A stretch of 64,000 bases of DNA from NCBI RefSeq assembly GCF_049860565.1, contig NZ_CP172056.1, positions 868,001-932,000 of the forward strand, given 5' to 3'. The stretch is from Desulfitobacterium_A nosdiversum (lineage in GTDB: Bacteria > Bacillota > Desulfitobacteriia > Desulfitobacteriales > Desulfitobacteriaceae). The notes below the pieces were generated by a model. That model did not search any database, had not been told where the DNA came from, and saw nothing but the letters and a program-made list of their open reading frames with translations. Made by a program: the position numbers and the translations under genes. Within the stretch, counting starts at the first letter, position 1, and every line of letters starts with the position of its first letter. Positions 25,700 through 34,361 of the stretch are shown here, piece by piece.

Positions 25700-26284
25700 A
25701 TGGTATGGTTACGTGCTGCATGGGCACTGCTCGGGGGTACTACAGCCTATGCCCTGATGGAAAATGAAAAGAAAGTTGTCCAAAAGGAGCTTCTTCGTCC
25801 TCCGGGGGCCCTCGAGGAAGAGCAGTTTGCTGGAACATGTATCCGTTGTGGGCGTTGTGAAAGGGATTGCCCTCATCAGGCGATCAAAATGGCCACAGAT
25901 GTCGTGGGACAGGCGGCAGGGACACCTTATATTGTCGCCCGGGAGAATCCCTGCCAGCTTTGCGGTGACTTTCCCTGTGTAGCGACTTGCCCAAGTGGTG
26001 CCCTGCAACCGATTCGGAAAAATCAGGATATTCACATGGGAACCGCGGTTATTGATGAGCAGGCTTGCCTTTCGTGGAAGGGTATGCGCTGTGAAATATG
26101 CTATCGTAAATGTCCTTTAATCGATAAGGCTATTTTTTTAGAGATTCTGCATAATGAAAAAACGGATTATCATGCTGAGTTCCGTCCCCATGTTAATCCA
26201 GAGGAATGTGTAGGGTGTGGAATTTGCGAGAAAGCTTGTCCTGTTCAGAACGCGGCAATCAAAGTTCAGCCCCGGAAAGGGTGA
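25700..26284 (+). CDS. napG: NapG/MauM-type ferredoxin with four [4Fe-4S] sites
   Basis: An electron-transfer protein of 194 residues with an N-terminal hydrophobic segment and four cysteine clusters: CIRCGRCERDCP, CQLCGDFPCVATCP, CLSWKGMRCEICYRKCP and CVGCGICEKACP, the NapG pattern. NapG works with membrane NapH as a quinol dehydrogenase feeding NapA. The ATG at 25700 is 6 nt after AAGAAGGTG. The N-terminus (VWLRAAWALLGGTTAYALME) lacks a twin-arginine motif, so it may be exported by Sec or act as a membrane-anchored protein. napH follows within 6 nt. Confidence 0.9.
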   Translation: MVWLRAAWALLGGTTAYALMENEKKVVQKELLRPPGALEEEQFAGTCIRCGRCERDCPHQAIKMATDVVGQAAGTPYIVARENPCQLCGDFPCVATCPSGALQPIRKNQDIHMGTAVIDEQACLSWKGMRCEICYRKCPLIDKAIFLEILHNEKTDYHAEFRPHVNPEECVGCGICEKACPVQNAAIKVQPRKG

Positions 26285-26289
26285 CGCTC

Positions 26290-27102
26290 ATGAAGAGAAT
26301 GTGGTCGTTGATTCGGCATCTTGTACAACTTGCTGTCCTTGCCTTGTTTTTAAGTTCGCTTACAGGATGGCATGGGGTAATTGGAACACTCAGTGCAAGC
26401 CGAATTTTTGGCATCTCGTTGGCCGATCCCTTTGCTGTTCTGCAAATTGTCTTCGCCCAACATCGACTGACCTCGACGTTAGGCTTTGCAGCGCTCTGGA
26501 TTTTGCTTGCTTATTGGATTCTGGGAGGACGCACCTTTTGCGGATGGATTTGCCCTGTCAATACGCTTCTTGAACCCATTGATTATTTACGAAAACGTTT
26601 CAATTTACCGGATGTAAGCCTAGGCGTTCGGACAAAATACTGGGTTTTAGTCATTGTGCTGATCCTGAGTTTAATCTTGGGAATCCCCGCTTTTGAAGCG
26701 ATTTCACCGATTGGGATTTTGCTTCGGAATCTTCTTTATGGCTTTGGACTAAGCATTATCTTTATTTTCATTCTGATCGGGTTTGAATTAACGGTCAGTC
26801 GCCGCGGGTTTTGCAGATACCTTTGTCCCTTAGGTGCCTTTTATGGACTTATTGGGAGGATCAGTCCTCTCCAGGTCAGGCTCCAGGCCAAAAGCTGTAT
26901 TCATTGCGGCCAATGTGCTGCCGTTTGTCCCATGGGGGAGGCTCCATTGCAAAAGGCACTGGAGGGAAAATCACCTCGACTGGATGCTTCTGAATGCATC
27001 AAATGTGCGAAATGTATTGAGATCTGCCCTACGAAGGCAATTCAGCCTGAAATTATAGGAATTCAGCCGCAAAAACCCGAACAAACCATTGATTTGAAGT
27101 GA
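26290..27102 (+). CDS. napH: NapH-type membrane iron-sulfur quinol dehydrogenase
   Basis: A 270-residue protein with four or five helices. It has the two cytoplasmic CX3CP motifs of NapH (CGWICPVN and CRYLCPLG) and two ferredoxin clusters at the C-terminus (CIHCGQCAAVCP, CIKCAKCIEICP). With NapG it oxidises menaquinol and passes electrons to NapA, replacing NapC. The ATG at 26290 is chosen; an open frame to 26206 overlaps napG without a ribosome site. The stop is 11 nt before napA. Confidence 0.92.
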   Translation: MKRMWSLIRHLVQLAVLALFLSSLTGWHGVIGTLSASRIFGISLADPFAVLQIVFAQHRLTSTLGFAALWILLAYWILGGRTFCGWICPVNTLLEPIDYLRKRFNLPDVSLGVRTKYWVLVIVLILSLILGIPAFEAISPIGILLRNLLYGFGLSIIFIFILIGFELTVSRRGFCRYLCPLGAFYGLIGRISPLQVRLQAKSCIHCGQCAAVCPMGEAPLQKALEGKSPRLDASECIKCAKCIEICPTKAIQPEIIGIQPQKPEQTIDLK

Positions 27103-27113
27103 GGTGTTCTTAT

Positions 27114-29480
27114 ATGGATTTAACAAGGCGGTCATTTTTAAAGGCGGCTGCGGCAACGGCAGCGATGTCTACGGTCGTCGGCTGCGGAACGCAAAAGGCG
27201 GCAACTGAACAATTGACCTTCGGTACTGAACAGACCGAAGTTGATAAATGGGTACGGGCAACGTGCCGCTTCTGCGGAACAGGCTGTGGGGTCATGGTTG
27301 GAGTCCGCAACGGCAAAGTCGTTGCCAATAAGGGAGATGTCGAGAGCCCTGTGAATAGAGGGCTGAACTGTGTCAAGGGTTATTATGTTTCGCGCATCCT
27401 CTATGGGAAAAATCGTTTGACTAAGCCTTTGATTCGTAAAGAGGGCAAGTTAGTCGAATCAAGTTGGGAAGAGGCCTTAGACCTTGTTGCTTTAAAATAT
27501 AAAGAATCGATTGAAAAGAACGGTAAGGATTCGGTAGGGATGTACGCCTCCGGTCAAATGTATATCTGGGAAGGATATGCGGCCGCTAAATTATTTAAAG
27601 CGGGGATTGGCACGAACAACCTTGATCCCAATGCGCGTTACTGTATGGCGGGTGCTGTGACCGGGTTCATGACGACGTTTAATAAGGACGAACCTTTTGG
27701 CTGCTATGAGGATATCGAGCATGCCGATGTCATTATCCTTTGGGGAAATAATATGGCTGAGACGCACCCGGTGCTGTTCTCACGGGTGACAGACCATAAA
27801 ATCAGCAAACCGCAAACGCGGCTGATTGATATTGCGACCCGGAAAACCCGTTCGACCGAAGTCGCGGATACCCATTTGGAGTTTATTCCCGGAACCGATT
27901 TAGCAGTTTTGAACGGAATTGCGAATGTTCTCATCACGGAGAATTTAGTCAATGAGGATTTTGTCAGCAAACACTTTAATTTTAAAAAAGGTCTGGAGAA
28001 TATTGGTTACGGGTTGGAGGATAAGTTTAAATTTGCCGATGTTGCTTCCCCATTGACCTATGAAGACTATAAAGCTTTTATAGCTAAATATACTCCGGAG
28101 TATGTTGAGAAAATCAGCGGTGTTCCGGCGGATAAAATTCGCGAACTGGGCCATTTGTTTGGCGATCCCAAGAAAAATGTTCTCTCGTTCTGGACAATGG
28201 GCTTTAACCAGCACGTTCGCGGAACTTGGGCAAATAACCTTTGCTATAATATCCATTTCCTTAGCAAGCAGCTGGGGAGACCTGGCGCTACAGCCTTTTC
28301 TCTAACCGGTCAGCCCTCTGCCTGCGGAACAGCGCGTGAAGTTGGAACGTTTGCCCATCGCTTGCCCGCTGACATGGTGGTTAATAATCCTGAGCATCGG
28401 GCGTTTGCCGCGAAGATTTGGAATGTCCCCGTCGATCGGATTTCGCCCAATGTCGGACTTCACGCCTTGGAAATGTTAAGGGCTGTCGACTACGGCAAAA
28501 TTAAAGTGCTTTGGATCATGTGCACCAATCCCTACCAGTCTTCTCCCAAGCTTGCACGTTATCGCAAGGCAGCTGAGGATCGTAAGGCCTTTATTATCGT
28601 CTCGGATGGGTATCCCACACGGACGACTGAGCTGGCGGACGTCGTCTTTCCTTCGGCGATGTGGGTTGAAAAAGAGGGGATGTACGGGAACGCGGAACGC
28701 CGTACTCAGCATTTGGGCAAAGCAACCGTACCTCCCGGGGAAGCTAAGGACGATTTATGGCAGATTATCCAGATTGCCAATCGCTTGGGCTATGGGGATA
28801 TGCTGTTCCCTTATCCGGCAGCCAAAACCTATGATGGTCAGCGTGCAGAAACCGGTGAATCCGAGTTGAAGAAGGCGCTTTGGGAAGAGTACCGCCAGTT
28901 CACGGTTAACCACGGCAAAGACTTGGCACACTATGAAGACTATATGGGGAAAACAGGACTTATCTGGCCGGTCGTTGATGGCAAAGAGACGGTTCGGCGA
29001 TATATCGAGGGAGTCGACCCCTATGTGAAGAAAGGGATGGAAATGGAGTTCTACGGTCAACCCGACGGCAAGGCCATTATCTGGGCCCGACCCTATGAAC
29101 CGCCCGCAGAAGTTCCTGATGCTGATTATCCATTCTGGCTTTGTACCGGACGGGTTTTGGAGCACTGGCATACAGGTACAATGACCCGGAATATTCCCGA
29201 ATTGAATAATGCAATGCCAAACGCTTATGTCGAAATTAATGAAGCGGATGCCAAAACGATGGGGCTCAAACGCGGGGATAAAGTCAAGATTACCTCTCGC
29301 CGCGGGAGTGTTGTGGCGCCGATTGAAGTTAACGGTCGCGGCAATCCACCCAAAGGCTCTGTTTTTGTTCCCTTTTTCGATGATCAGATTCTAATTAACG
29401 TTGTATGTATTGATGCCTTTGACCCTATCTCTTGTCAGCCTGACTTTAAAAAATGTGCTGTAAAAATAGAAAAGGCTTAA
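27114..29480 (+). CDS. napA: Periplasmic-type nitrate reductase catalytic subunit NapA
   Basis: A Mo-bis-MGD oxidoreductase (788 residues) that reduces nitrate to nitrite outside the cytoplasmic membrane. The N-terminus is a twin-arginine signal (LTRRSFLKAAAATAAM) followed by VVGC, so it may be a Tat-exported lipoprotein. The [4Fe-4S] site is CRFCGTGC plus a later Cys in NCVKG; the Mo ligand Cys is in NARYCMAGAVTGF. NapA-type residues around GCYEDIEHADVIILWGNN are present. The C-terminal MopB domain is complete. The ATG at 27114 is used because it starts the Tat signal. Its electron donors napG and napH precede it. Confidence 0.93.
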   Translation: MDLTRRSFLKAAAATAAMSTVVGCGTQKAATEQLTFGTEQTEVDKWVRATCRFCGTGCGVMVGVRNGKVVANKGDVESPVNRGLNCVKGYYVSRILYGKNRLTKPLIRKEGKLVESSWEEALDLVALKYKESIEKNGKDSVGMYASGQMYIWEGYAAAKLFKAGIGTNNLDPNARYCMAGAVTGFMTTFNKDEPFGCYEDIEHADVIILWGNNMAETHPVLFSRVTDHKISKPQTRLIDIATRKTRSTEVADTHLEFIPGTDLAVLNGIANVLITENLVNEDFVSKHFNFKKGLENIGYGLEDKFKFADVASPLTYEDYKAFIAKYTPEYVEKISGVPADKIRELGHLFGDPKKNVLSFWTMGFNQHVRGTWANNLCYNIHFLSKQLGRPGATAFSLTGQPSACGTAREVGTFAHRLPADMVVNNPEHRAFAAKIWNVPVDRISPNVGLHALEMLRAVDYGKIKVLWIMCTNPYQSSPKLARYRKAAEDRKAFIIVSDGYPTRTTELADVVFPSAMWVEKEGMYGNAERRTQHLGKATVPPGEAKDDLWQIIQIANRLGYGDMLFPYPAAKTYDGQRAETGESELKKALWEEYRQFTVNHGKDLAHYEDYMGKTGLIWPVVDGKETVRRYIEGVDPYVKKGMEMEFYGQPDGKAIIWARPYEPPAEVPDADYPFWLCTGRVLEHWHTGTMTRNIPELNNAMPNAYVEINEADAKTMGLKRGDKVKITSRRGSVVAPIEVNGRGNPPKGSVFVPFFDDQILINVVCIDAFDPISCQPDFKKCAVKIEKA

Positions 29481-29493
29481 GGGGGGAGTAGTT

Positions 29494-29769
29494 GTGAGTA
29501 AAGTGTTTTCTTGGCCGATTCTTTTGGGAACGGTCGTTGTAACCGGCTTGTTGGCAGCCTTTGCCTTTTTCAGGATGGATCCGATTGTGGCACAGGCTGC
29601 CGGTCCTATGGTCAGTCCTCCGGTAATCCCGCATACCTTAGTTAACCGGGAAGGAAATTGTTTGCTTTGCCATCGCGACATTGGGACAGGGTATGGAGTA
29701 CCGCAAACGACTCATCCCGAACGGCCGAATTGCTTGCAATGTCATGTGCCTAAAGATGTAAATTCCTAA
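29494..29769 (+). CDS. Small diheme cytochrome c, NapB-like
   Basis: A 91-residue protein with an N-terminal signal or anchor helix (about 6-27) and two heme c sites, CLLCH (about 53) and CLQCH (about 79). The segment TTHPERPNCLQCHVP resembles the end of NapB. It is shorter than the usual 130-150 residue NapB but keeps both hemes. It lies 13 nt after napA with a GGGGGGAG ribosome site, so it is the likely redox partner of NapA and a candidate acceptor for the Rieske complex. Confidence 0.85.
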   Translation: MSKVFSWPILLGTVVVTGLLAAFAFFRMDPIVAQAAGPMVSPPVIPHTLVNREGNCLLCHRDIGTGYGVPQTTHPERPNCLQCHVPKDVNS

Positions 29770-29789
29770 TTATAGTGGCAATAAGAAAA

Positions 29790-29825
29790 GGAACCTATCC
29801 GTCATATTCTTTCGGTTTAGGTTCC
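29790..29825 (+). terminator. Hairpin between the diheme gene and napD
   Basis: A perfect 8-bp stem GGAACCTA/TAGGTTCC with a loop holding CCG/CGG. It is followed by AATTT only. It may act as a partial terminator or 3' stabiliser that lowers expression of napD and the downstream regulator. Confidence 0.45.
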
Positions 29826-29848
29826 AATTTCACGCTAAGGAGAAGATT

Positions 29849-30118
29849 ATGGTTATTTCGAGTGTTGTTGTAACAGTTAAGCGTGGATGTTTGCCTGTTG
29901 TTTCAGAGGCAGTAAGCAAATTATCGGGGATCGATGTTTTTGCACATGTGGAGCAGGAATCAAAATTGATTCTGGTTTTAGAAAGTGAGACGCTTGAGAG
30001 TTCTCATCATTTAGTCACTAATGAAATTGAGAAAATTTCAGGTGTTTTAAATGTACAGCTGGCATACTGCCATTTTGAGGAGAATACTCTTCAACAGGAG
30101 GAAATGCAACCTCAATGA
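29849..30118 (+). CDS. napD: NapD, Tat-signal chaperone for NapA
   Basis: A cytoplasmic protein of 89 residues that binds the NapA twin-arginine signal and delays export until the cofactor is in place. It has the NapD ferredoxin-like pattern: MVISSVVVTVKRG, then KLSGIDVFAHVEQESKLILVLE and a final VLNVQLAYCHFEE. Its presence supports true Tat export of NapA. ATG with AAGGAGAAG upstream; its end overlaps the next gene by 4 nt (ATGA). Confidence 0.9.
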   Translation: MVISSVVVTVKRGCLPVVSEAVSKLSGIDVFAHVEQESKLILVLESETLESSHHLVTNEIEKISGVLNVQLAYCHFEENTLQQEEMQPQ

Positions 30119-30366
30119 AGAATAGAAAAATAAGACTACAAATGTCGTTTTATATTATTTTATGGGTTTTTATTGCAGCGATATCTATTGATGAATTAAA
30201 GTTGGGATTTATCCTTTTGAGTAAAGAATCCTATTATTCAGCGAGCGTATCTATTATTATTGGACTTACTGGGATCGGAGTCGGTATTTGGCGTATCCTC
30301 AGACATACCTACCAGTGGGATCTTGAGAAAGGTCGGGTTAAACGATATATTAAGTTGTTGCGATAG
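30115..30366 (+). CDS. Small two-helix membrane protein, unknown
   Basis: An 83-residue protein with two hydrophobic helices (about 9-30 and 40-62) and a basic C-terminal tail (KGRVKRYIKLLR). I do not know the family. It overlaps napD by 4 nt and stops 12 nt before the sigma-54 activator, so it is clearly co-transcribed. A role in nitrate reductase assembly or in signalling to the regulator is possible but has no direct support. Confidence 0.7.
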   Translation: MKNRKIRLQMSFYIILWVFIAAISIDELKLGFILLSKESYYSASVSIIIGLTGIGVGIWRILRHTYQWDLEKGRVKRYIKLLR

Positions 30367-30378
30367 GAGTTTTGCTTC

Positions 30379-32112
30379 ATGGAGCCTAATTGGCAACAAG
30401 AGATTCTCGCAACCTTTAATTGGCAGCCGCTCTTAGCAGATATTATTCTTGCAGTCGATCAAACCGGACAGATTATCTATGCTTCAAACCGTCGGAATAA
30501 TCCTTTTGGTGAATTATTTGTAAACATTGAAGGGCGAAAAATTACAGATATATTACCCAATACGAAGATTTTGAATGTTTTAATATCGGGTGAACCGTTA
30601 GTTTGCCCTGAAATTGGGCCGCAAGGAGATCGATGGGCCGCACACTATTTTCCATGGCTTCAAGAGAATAAGCTAGTCGGGGCTATGGCCTTCTTTGTTC
30701 GCTCAGAGAGTATTGCAGGCGTTCGCGACGAACTTGAGGCTTATAGTTTAGTTAATACAATGTATGAAGCAGCACTTGACGATGTAGCAGTAGGGATTTT
30801 ATTGATTAATCGTGAGGGAAAAATCATTTTCGCCAACCATGTAAGTTTAGAGCTTTTGAATTTAAAGAATCAGGGTTCGATTCTTTTTCATCATTTAGCT
30901 GATAGTTTTCCTCAAATTGATGTGCGAAGAGTTCTTAAGACGGGACTCCCTAGTGAATTAAAGCTGATTCATTTAGCTGAAGAGGAGGTTTTTGTTCGGA
31001 TCACTCCTTTATTTCACAAAGAGGAGTTACTGGGAGCGGCCATAAAGTTTATACCTAAAGATAATGCCGAAAGAACTGAACTTATGGATCAGCTGCATTT
31101 GCTAACCTCTCGATTGGATGCCTGTAAGCGCGAGCTGCGGGGGAGGGCTGCTGATCAATCCCCTTTTTGGTCAGTTATCGGCGAATGTGGATCCATGAAA
31201 AAGTTAAAACGTTTAGCTGAACGGGTTTCCAAAGGCGAGGCGACCATTCTTTTGACAGGAGAAAGCGGGACGGGAAAAGGTGTATTTGCCCAAGCTATTC
31301 ATAACAGCAGTTCACGAAGTGAGCAGGCATTTATCCCGATTAACTGCGCAGCAATTCCGGAAAATCTACTTGAGTCAGAACTATTTGGCTATGAGGAAGG
31401 CGCTTTTACAGGTGCAGTTAAAGGGGGCCGAGTAGGTCGTTTAGAAATGGCTAACCATGGGACACTCTTTTTGGATGAAATTGGGGATATGCCCTTAGCT
31501 ATGCAGGCAAAAATTCTGCGAGTACTCCAGGAGCGTTCTTTTGAGCGAGTGGGTGGACGTAAGACAATTCATGTTGACGTACGTGTTATTGCAGCAACGA
31601 ATAAAGATCTTCAGCAACTTATTCAAGAAGGAAAATTTCGCCTGGATCTTTTTTATCGTCTTTCTGTAATTAATATTCACTTACCCCCTTTAAGGGATAG
31701 AGGTCAAGATGTTTTACTGTTAGTTAGCCGGATTATCGAAAATCTTAATCAAAAATATGGGATGGAAGTCGATGGAATTCATCCCAAGGTTGAACGCCTT
31801 TTTTTGGAGAATTCTTGGCCCGGTAATATTCGTCAACTCGAAAATATTTTAGAGTATGCCTTTAATATGTTGAGGGAGGATGAATTTCTAATTGACTGCG
31901 AACACCTTCCCGATGAGTTCTGCCGCGATTCTAAACACTCTTCCCGAGTTTGTATGGTGGAAACAATCGCCCAGGCTGAGAAGGAAGCCATTATTCGCGC
32001 GATACGTCAGAGCGGGGGAAATAAAAAAGAAGCAGCAAAGCTTTTGGGAATTCCGCGTTCCAGTCTTTATGAAAAGATTAATAAACTTGGACTGAAGGGA
32101 TTAGAAATATGA
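30379..32112 (+). CDS. Sigma-54-dependent transcriptional activator with PAS sensor domains
   Basis: An enhancer-binding protein of 577 residues. Two PAS-like domains (about 20-120 and 135-235) are followed by the AAA+ core with Walker A GESGTGKG (about 294), the sigma-54 contact loop GAFTGA (about 341), Walker B TLFLDEIGDM, and a C-terminal Fis-type HTH (about 535-577; GGNKKEAAKLLGIPRSSLYE). It has no receiver domain, so it senses a cytoplasmic ligand or redox state itself. It lies inside the nitrate island and overlaps the next molybdoenzyme gene by 4 nt. The probable target is the -24/-12 promoter before nrfH. PAS cofactors cannot be read. Confidence 0.92.
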   Translation: MEPNWQQEILATFNWQPLLADIILAVDQTGQIIYASNRRNNPFGELFVNIEGRKITDILPNTKILNVLISGEPLVCPEIGPQGDRWAAHYFPWLQENKLVGAMAFFVRSESIAGVRDELEAYSLVNTMYEAALDDVAVGILLINREGKIIFANHVSLELLNLKNQGSILFHHLADSFPQIDVRRVLKTGLPSELKLIHLAEEEVFVRITPLFHKEELLGAAIKFIPKDNAERTELMDQLHLLTSRLDACKRELRGRAADQSPFWSVIGECGSMKKLKRLAERVSKGEATILLTGESGTGKGVFAQAIHNSSSRSEQAFIPINCAAIPENLLESELFGYEEGAFTGAVKGGRVGRLEMANHGTLFLDEIGDMPLAMQAKILRVLQERSFERVGGRKTIHVDVRVIAATNKDLQQLIQEGKFRLDLFYRLSVINIHLPPLRDRGQDVLLLVSRIIENLNQKYGMEVDGIHPKVERLFLENSWPGNIRQLENILEYAFNMLREDEFLIDCEHLPDEFCRDSKHSSRVCMVETIAQAEKEAIIRAIRQSGGNKKEAAKLLGIPRSSLYEKINKLGLKGLEI

Positions 32113-34319
32113 ATGCTCCCGAAATGTTAAAGGCAATGCATGAATTACTCGATGAAGAAAATAACGTTACGTACGAAGGAATGGAATTCCCTGAACAAAT
32201 TGATCAATGGATTTTATCGACATGCGGCTATTGTGCGGTGGGATGCCGTTTATACCTTGGAATCCGGAATTCTCAGATTGTCAGTGTTCGCGGAGATAAG
32301 AATTCCCCTGTCAACAAGGGACGTTTATGCCTTAAAGGTCGCTATCAGTGGAAAGCGCTGACGGTTGAACGCGCGACTGTCCCCATGGTTCGGCGTAATG
32401 GAGAAATGGTTAAGGTATCTTGGGACGAGGCTTTGGATATTGTGATCGAGAAAATGCGTGAGGTATTACTGAACGAAGGCCCGGAGGGACTTGCGATTTA
32501 CAGCAGTGGACTCTTACCGCTTGAGGAACAGTATGCAATTGGTAAATTGGCTAGGGGTTATATTGGGACTCCCAATCTCGATGCAAATACCCGCTTGTGT
32601 ATGTCGTCTACAGTAAGCGGCTTCATTCGTTCTTTTGGTCAAGACGGGCCGCCTGGCTGCTATGAGGACTTAGATATTGCTGATTTTCTTTTGCTATTTG
32701 GCTGTAACCCAGCCGAAATGCACCCTAATCTTTGGTTCCGCATTTTCCGGAACAAAGAAAGGCGCGGTGCCTATTTGATTACCGTAGATCCACGGGCAAC
32801 GGTTACGGCAAGACAATCCAATGCTCATTTGGCAATTTTGCCCGGAAGTAATGTGGCTTTTCTCAAGGGGCTTACTCATATCCTAATCCGTGAAAAATGG
32901 ATTGACGAAGGATTTATTGCAGAACATACAGAGGGATTTGATAAGTTAGCAGAGAGTGTTCAGGAGTGCACACCTGAGGTAACATCACAGAAAACGGGTT
33001 TGTCAACGATAGAGATCATGGACTGCGCCAAACGCTTTGCGCAAAGTGCGGCCGTAACGACGATATTTGCCCAAGGGGTTAATCAAAGCAATCAAAGTAC
33101 GGAAGTCGTTAATTTAATCTGTAATCTTCACTTAATAACCGGGAAAATAGGGAAAACCGGAAGTACACCGCTATCCTTAACAGGGCAGGTAGGGGCAATG
33201 AGCAACCGTGAGGTCGGCGGGGGAGGATCTCTAGTCGGTTATCGCAGGTGGGATAATCCGGAGCATCGGAAGGAAGTTGCTCAGTTATGGAACATACCCG
33301 TTGAACGATTGCCTCAATTTTCAAAAAGTATTCTTCAAATTTTTAAGGATATTGAGCTGGGAAAGGTTAAGCTCTTTTGGAATATTGCTACGAATCCTGC
33401 CGTATCCCTCCCTCACCAGGAATGGACGCGTAAGCAGCTGGATAAGGTCTTTTGCATCGTCCAAGATGTTTATTATCCTATGGAAACAGGAACGTATGCC
33501 GATGTGTTTTTGCCCGCAGCTCAATGGGGTGAAAAGACGGGTACATTCACCAATAGTGAACGGAGAGTGAGTTTGGCAAGGAAAGCGTTAGACCCGCCAG
33601 GTGACGCAAAAACGGATTTATGGATCATCCAGGAAATTGCTAAACGTCTTGGTTTTGATGATGGGTTTAATTGGTCAGGACCGGAAGCTGTTTTTGAAGA
33701 ATGGAAACGCTTGTCCCGAGGGTGTCCGGTCAATATGAGCGGTATGAACTATCAAAGGCTTGAGTCAGAACAAGGCATACAGTGGCCCTGCCCTGACTTA
33801 AGCCATCCAGGTACATCCCGTCTGTATGAAGACGGAGTCTTTCCAAGGAAGTCCGGTCGGGCTTTACTTTGGGCTATTGAGGAAGAAAGCCTTGATTGCC
33901 CTGAACACCTGAGAAATCCTGAGAGCAGGGTCAAATATCCGTTTATTTTAAATACAGGCCGCATTCGGGAACAATTTCATAGTCGAACGAAAACGAAACG
34001 TATTGCCGAACTTAATCTTCTTTCGTCCGAAGGTTTTGCTGAGATTTCAGAAAGAGATGCCATTAAACTTGAGATTCGGTCGGGGGATTGGGTCCGAATT
34101 ATTACAGAAAACGGTTGGATTCGTGTAAGGGCAAAAGTGACATCTGATATTGCACAAGGTTCCATCTTTGTCCCATTCCACTTTGGAGATTTAGATCCCA
34201 AAGAGCGGCATTTGAAACAAGCTGCCAACCATCTTACATCATTTAGAGTTGATCCGATTAGTATGCAGCCTCGTTATAAACTAGAGTACTGCAGGGTTGA
34301 AAAGGATGGTGAGTGGTAA
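32109..34319 (+). CDS. Second NapA-like molybdopterin oxidoreductase, cytoplasmic
   Basis: A 736-residue Mo-bis-MGD enzyme without any signal peptide. The [4Fe-4S] site is CGYCAVGC with a later Cys in LCLKG, the Mo ligand is the Cys of TRLCMSSTVSGFIRSF, and GCYEDLDIADFLLLFGCN is shared with NapA. Overall it resembles assimilatory (NasA/NarB) or NapA-type nitrate reductases more than formate dehydrogenases, though the usual NasA C-terminal [2Fe-2S] domain is missing. It overlaps the sigma-54 activator by 4 nt, an unusual pairing. The substrate is unproven: nitrate is the best guess, with formate or another oxyanion possible. Confidence 0.8.
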   Translation: MNAPEMLKAMHELLDEENNVTYEGMEFPEQIDQWILSTCGYCAVGCRLYLGIRNSQIVSVRGDKNSPVNKGRLCLKGRYQWKALTVERATVPMVRRNGEMVKVSWDEALDIVIEKMREVLLNEGPEGLAIYSSGLLPLEEQYAIGKLARGYIGTPNLDANTRLCMSSTVSGFIRSFGQDGPPGCYEDLDIADFLLLFGCNPAEMHPNLWFRIFRNKERRGAYLITVDPRATVTARQSNAHLAILPGSNVAFLKGLTHILIREKWIDEGFIAEHTEGFDKLAESVQECTPEVTSQKTGLSTIEIMDCAKRFAQSAAVTTIFAQGVNQSNQSTEVVNLICNLHLITGKIGKTGSTPLSLTGQVGAMSNREVGGGGSLVGYRRWDNPEHRKEVAQLWNIPVERLPQFSKSILQIFKDIELGKVKLFWNIATNPAVSLPHQEWTRKQLDKVFCIVQDVYYPMETGTYADVFLPAAQWGEKTGTFTNSERRVSLARKALDPPGDAKTDLWIIQEIAKRLGFDDGFNWSGPEAVFEEWKRLSRGCPVNMSGMNYQRLESEQGIQWPCPDLSHPGTSRLYEDGVFPRKSGRALLWAIEEESLDCPEHLRNPESRVKYPFILNTGRIREQFHSRTKTKRIAELNLLSSEGFAEISERDAIKLEIRSGDWVRIITENGWIRVRAKVTSDIAQGSIFVPFHFGDLDPKERHLKQAANHLTSFRVDPISMQPRYKLEYCRVEKDGEW

Positions 34320-34361
34320 GACTTGAACAGTTAGATTTAGAAATATGGGGGAAGGATAATT

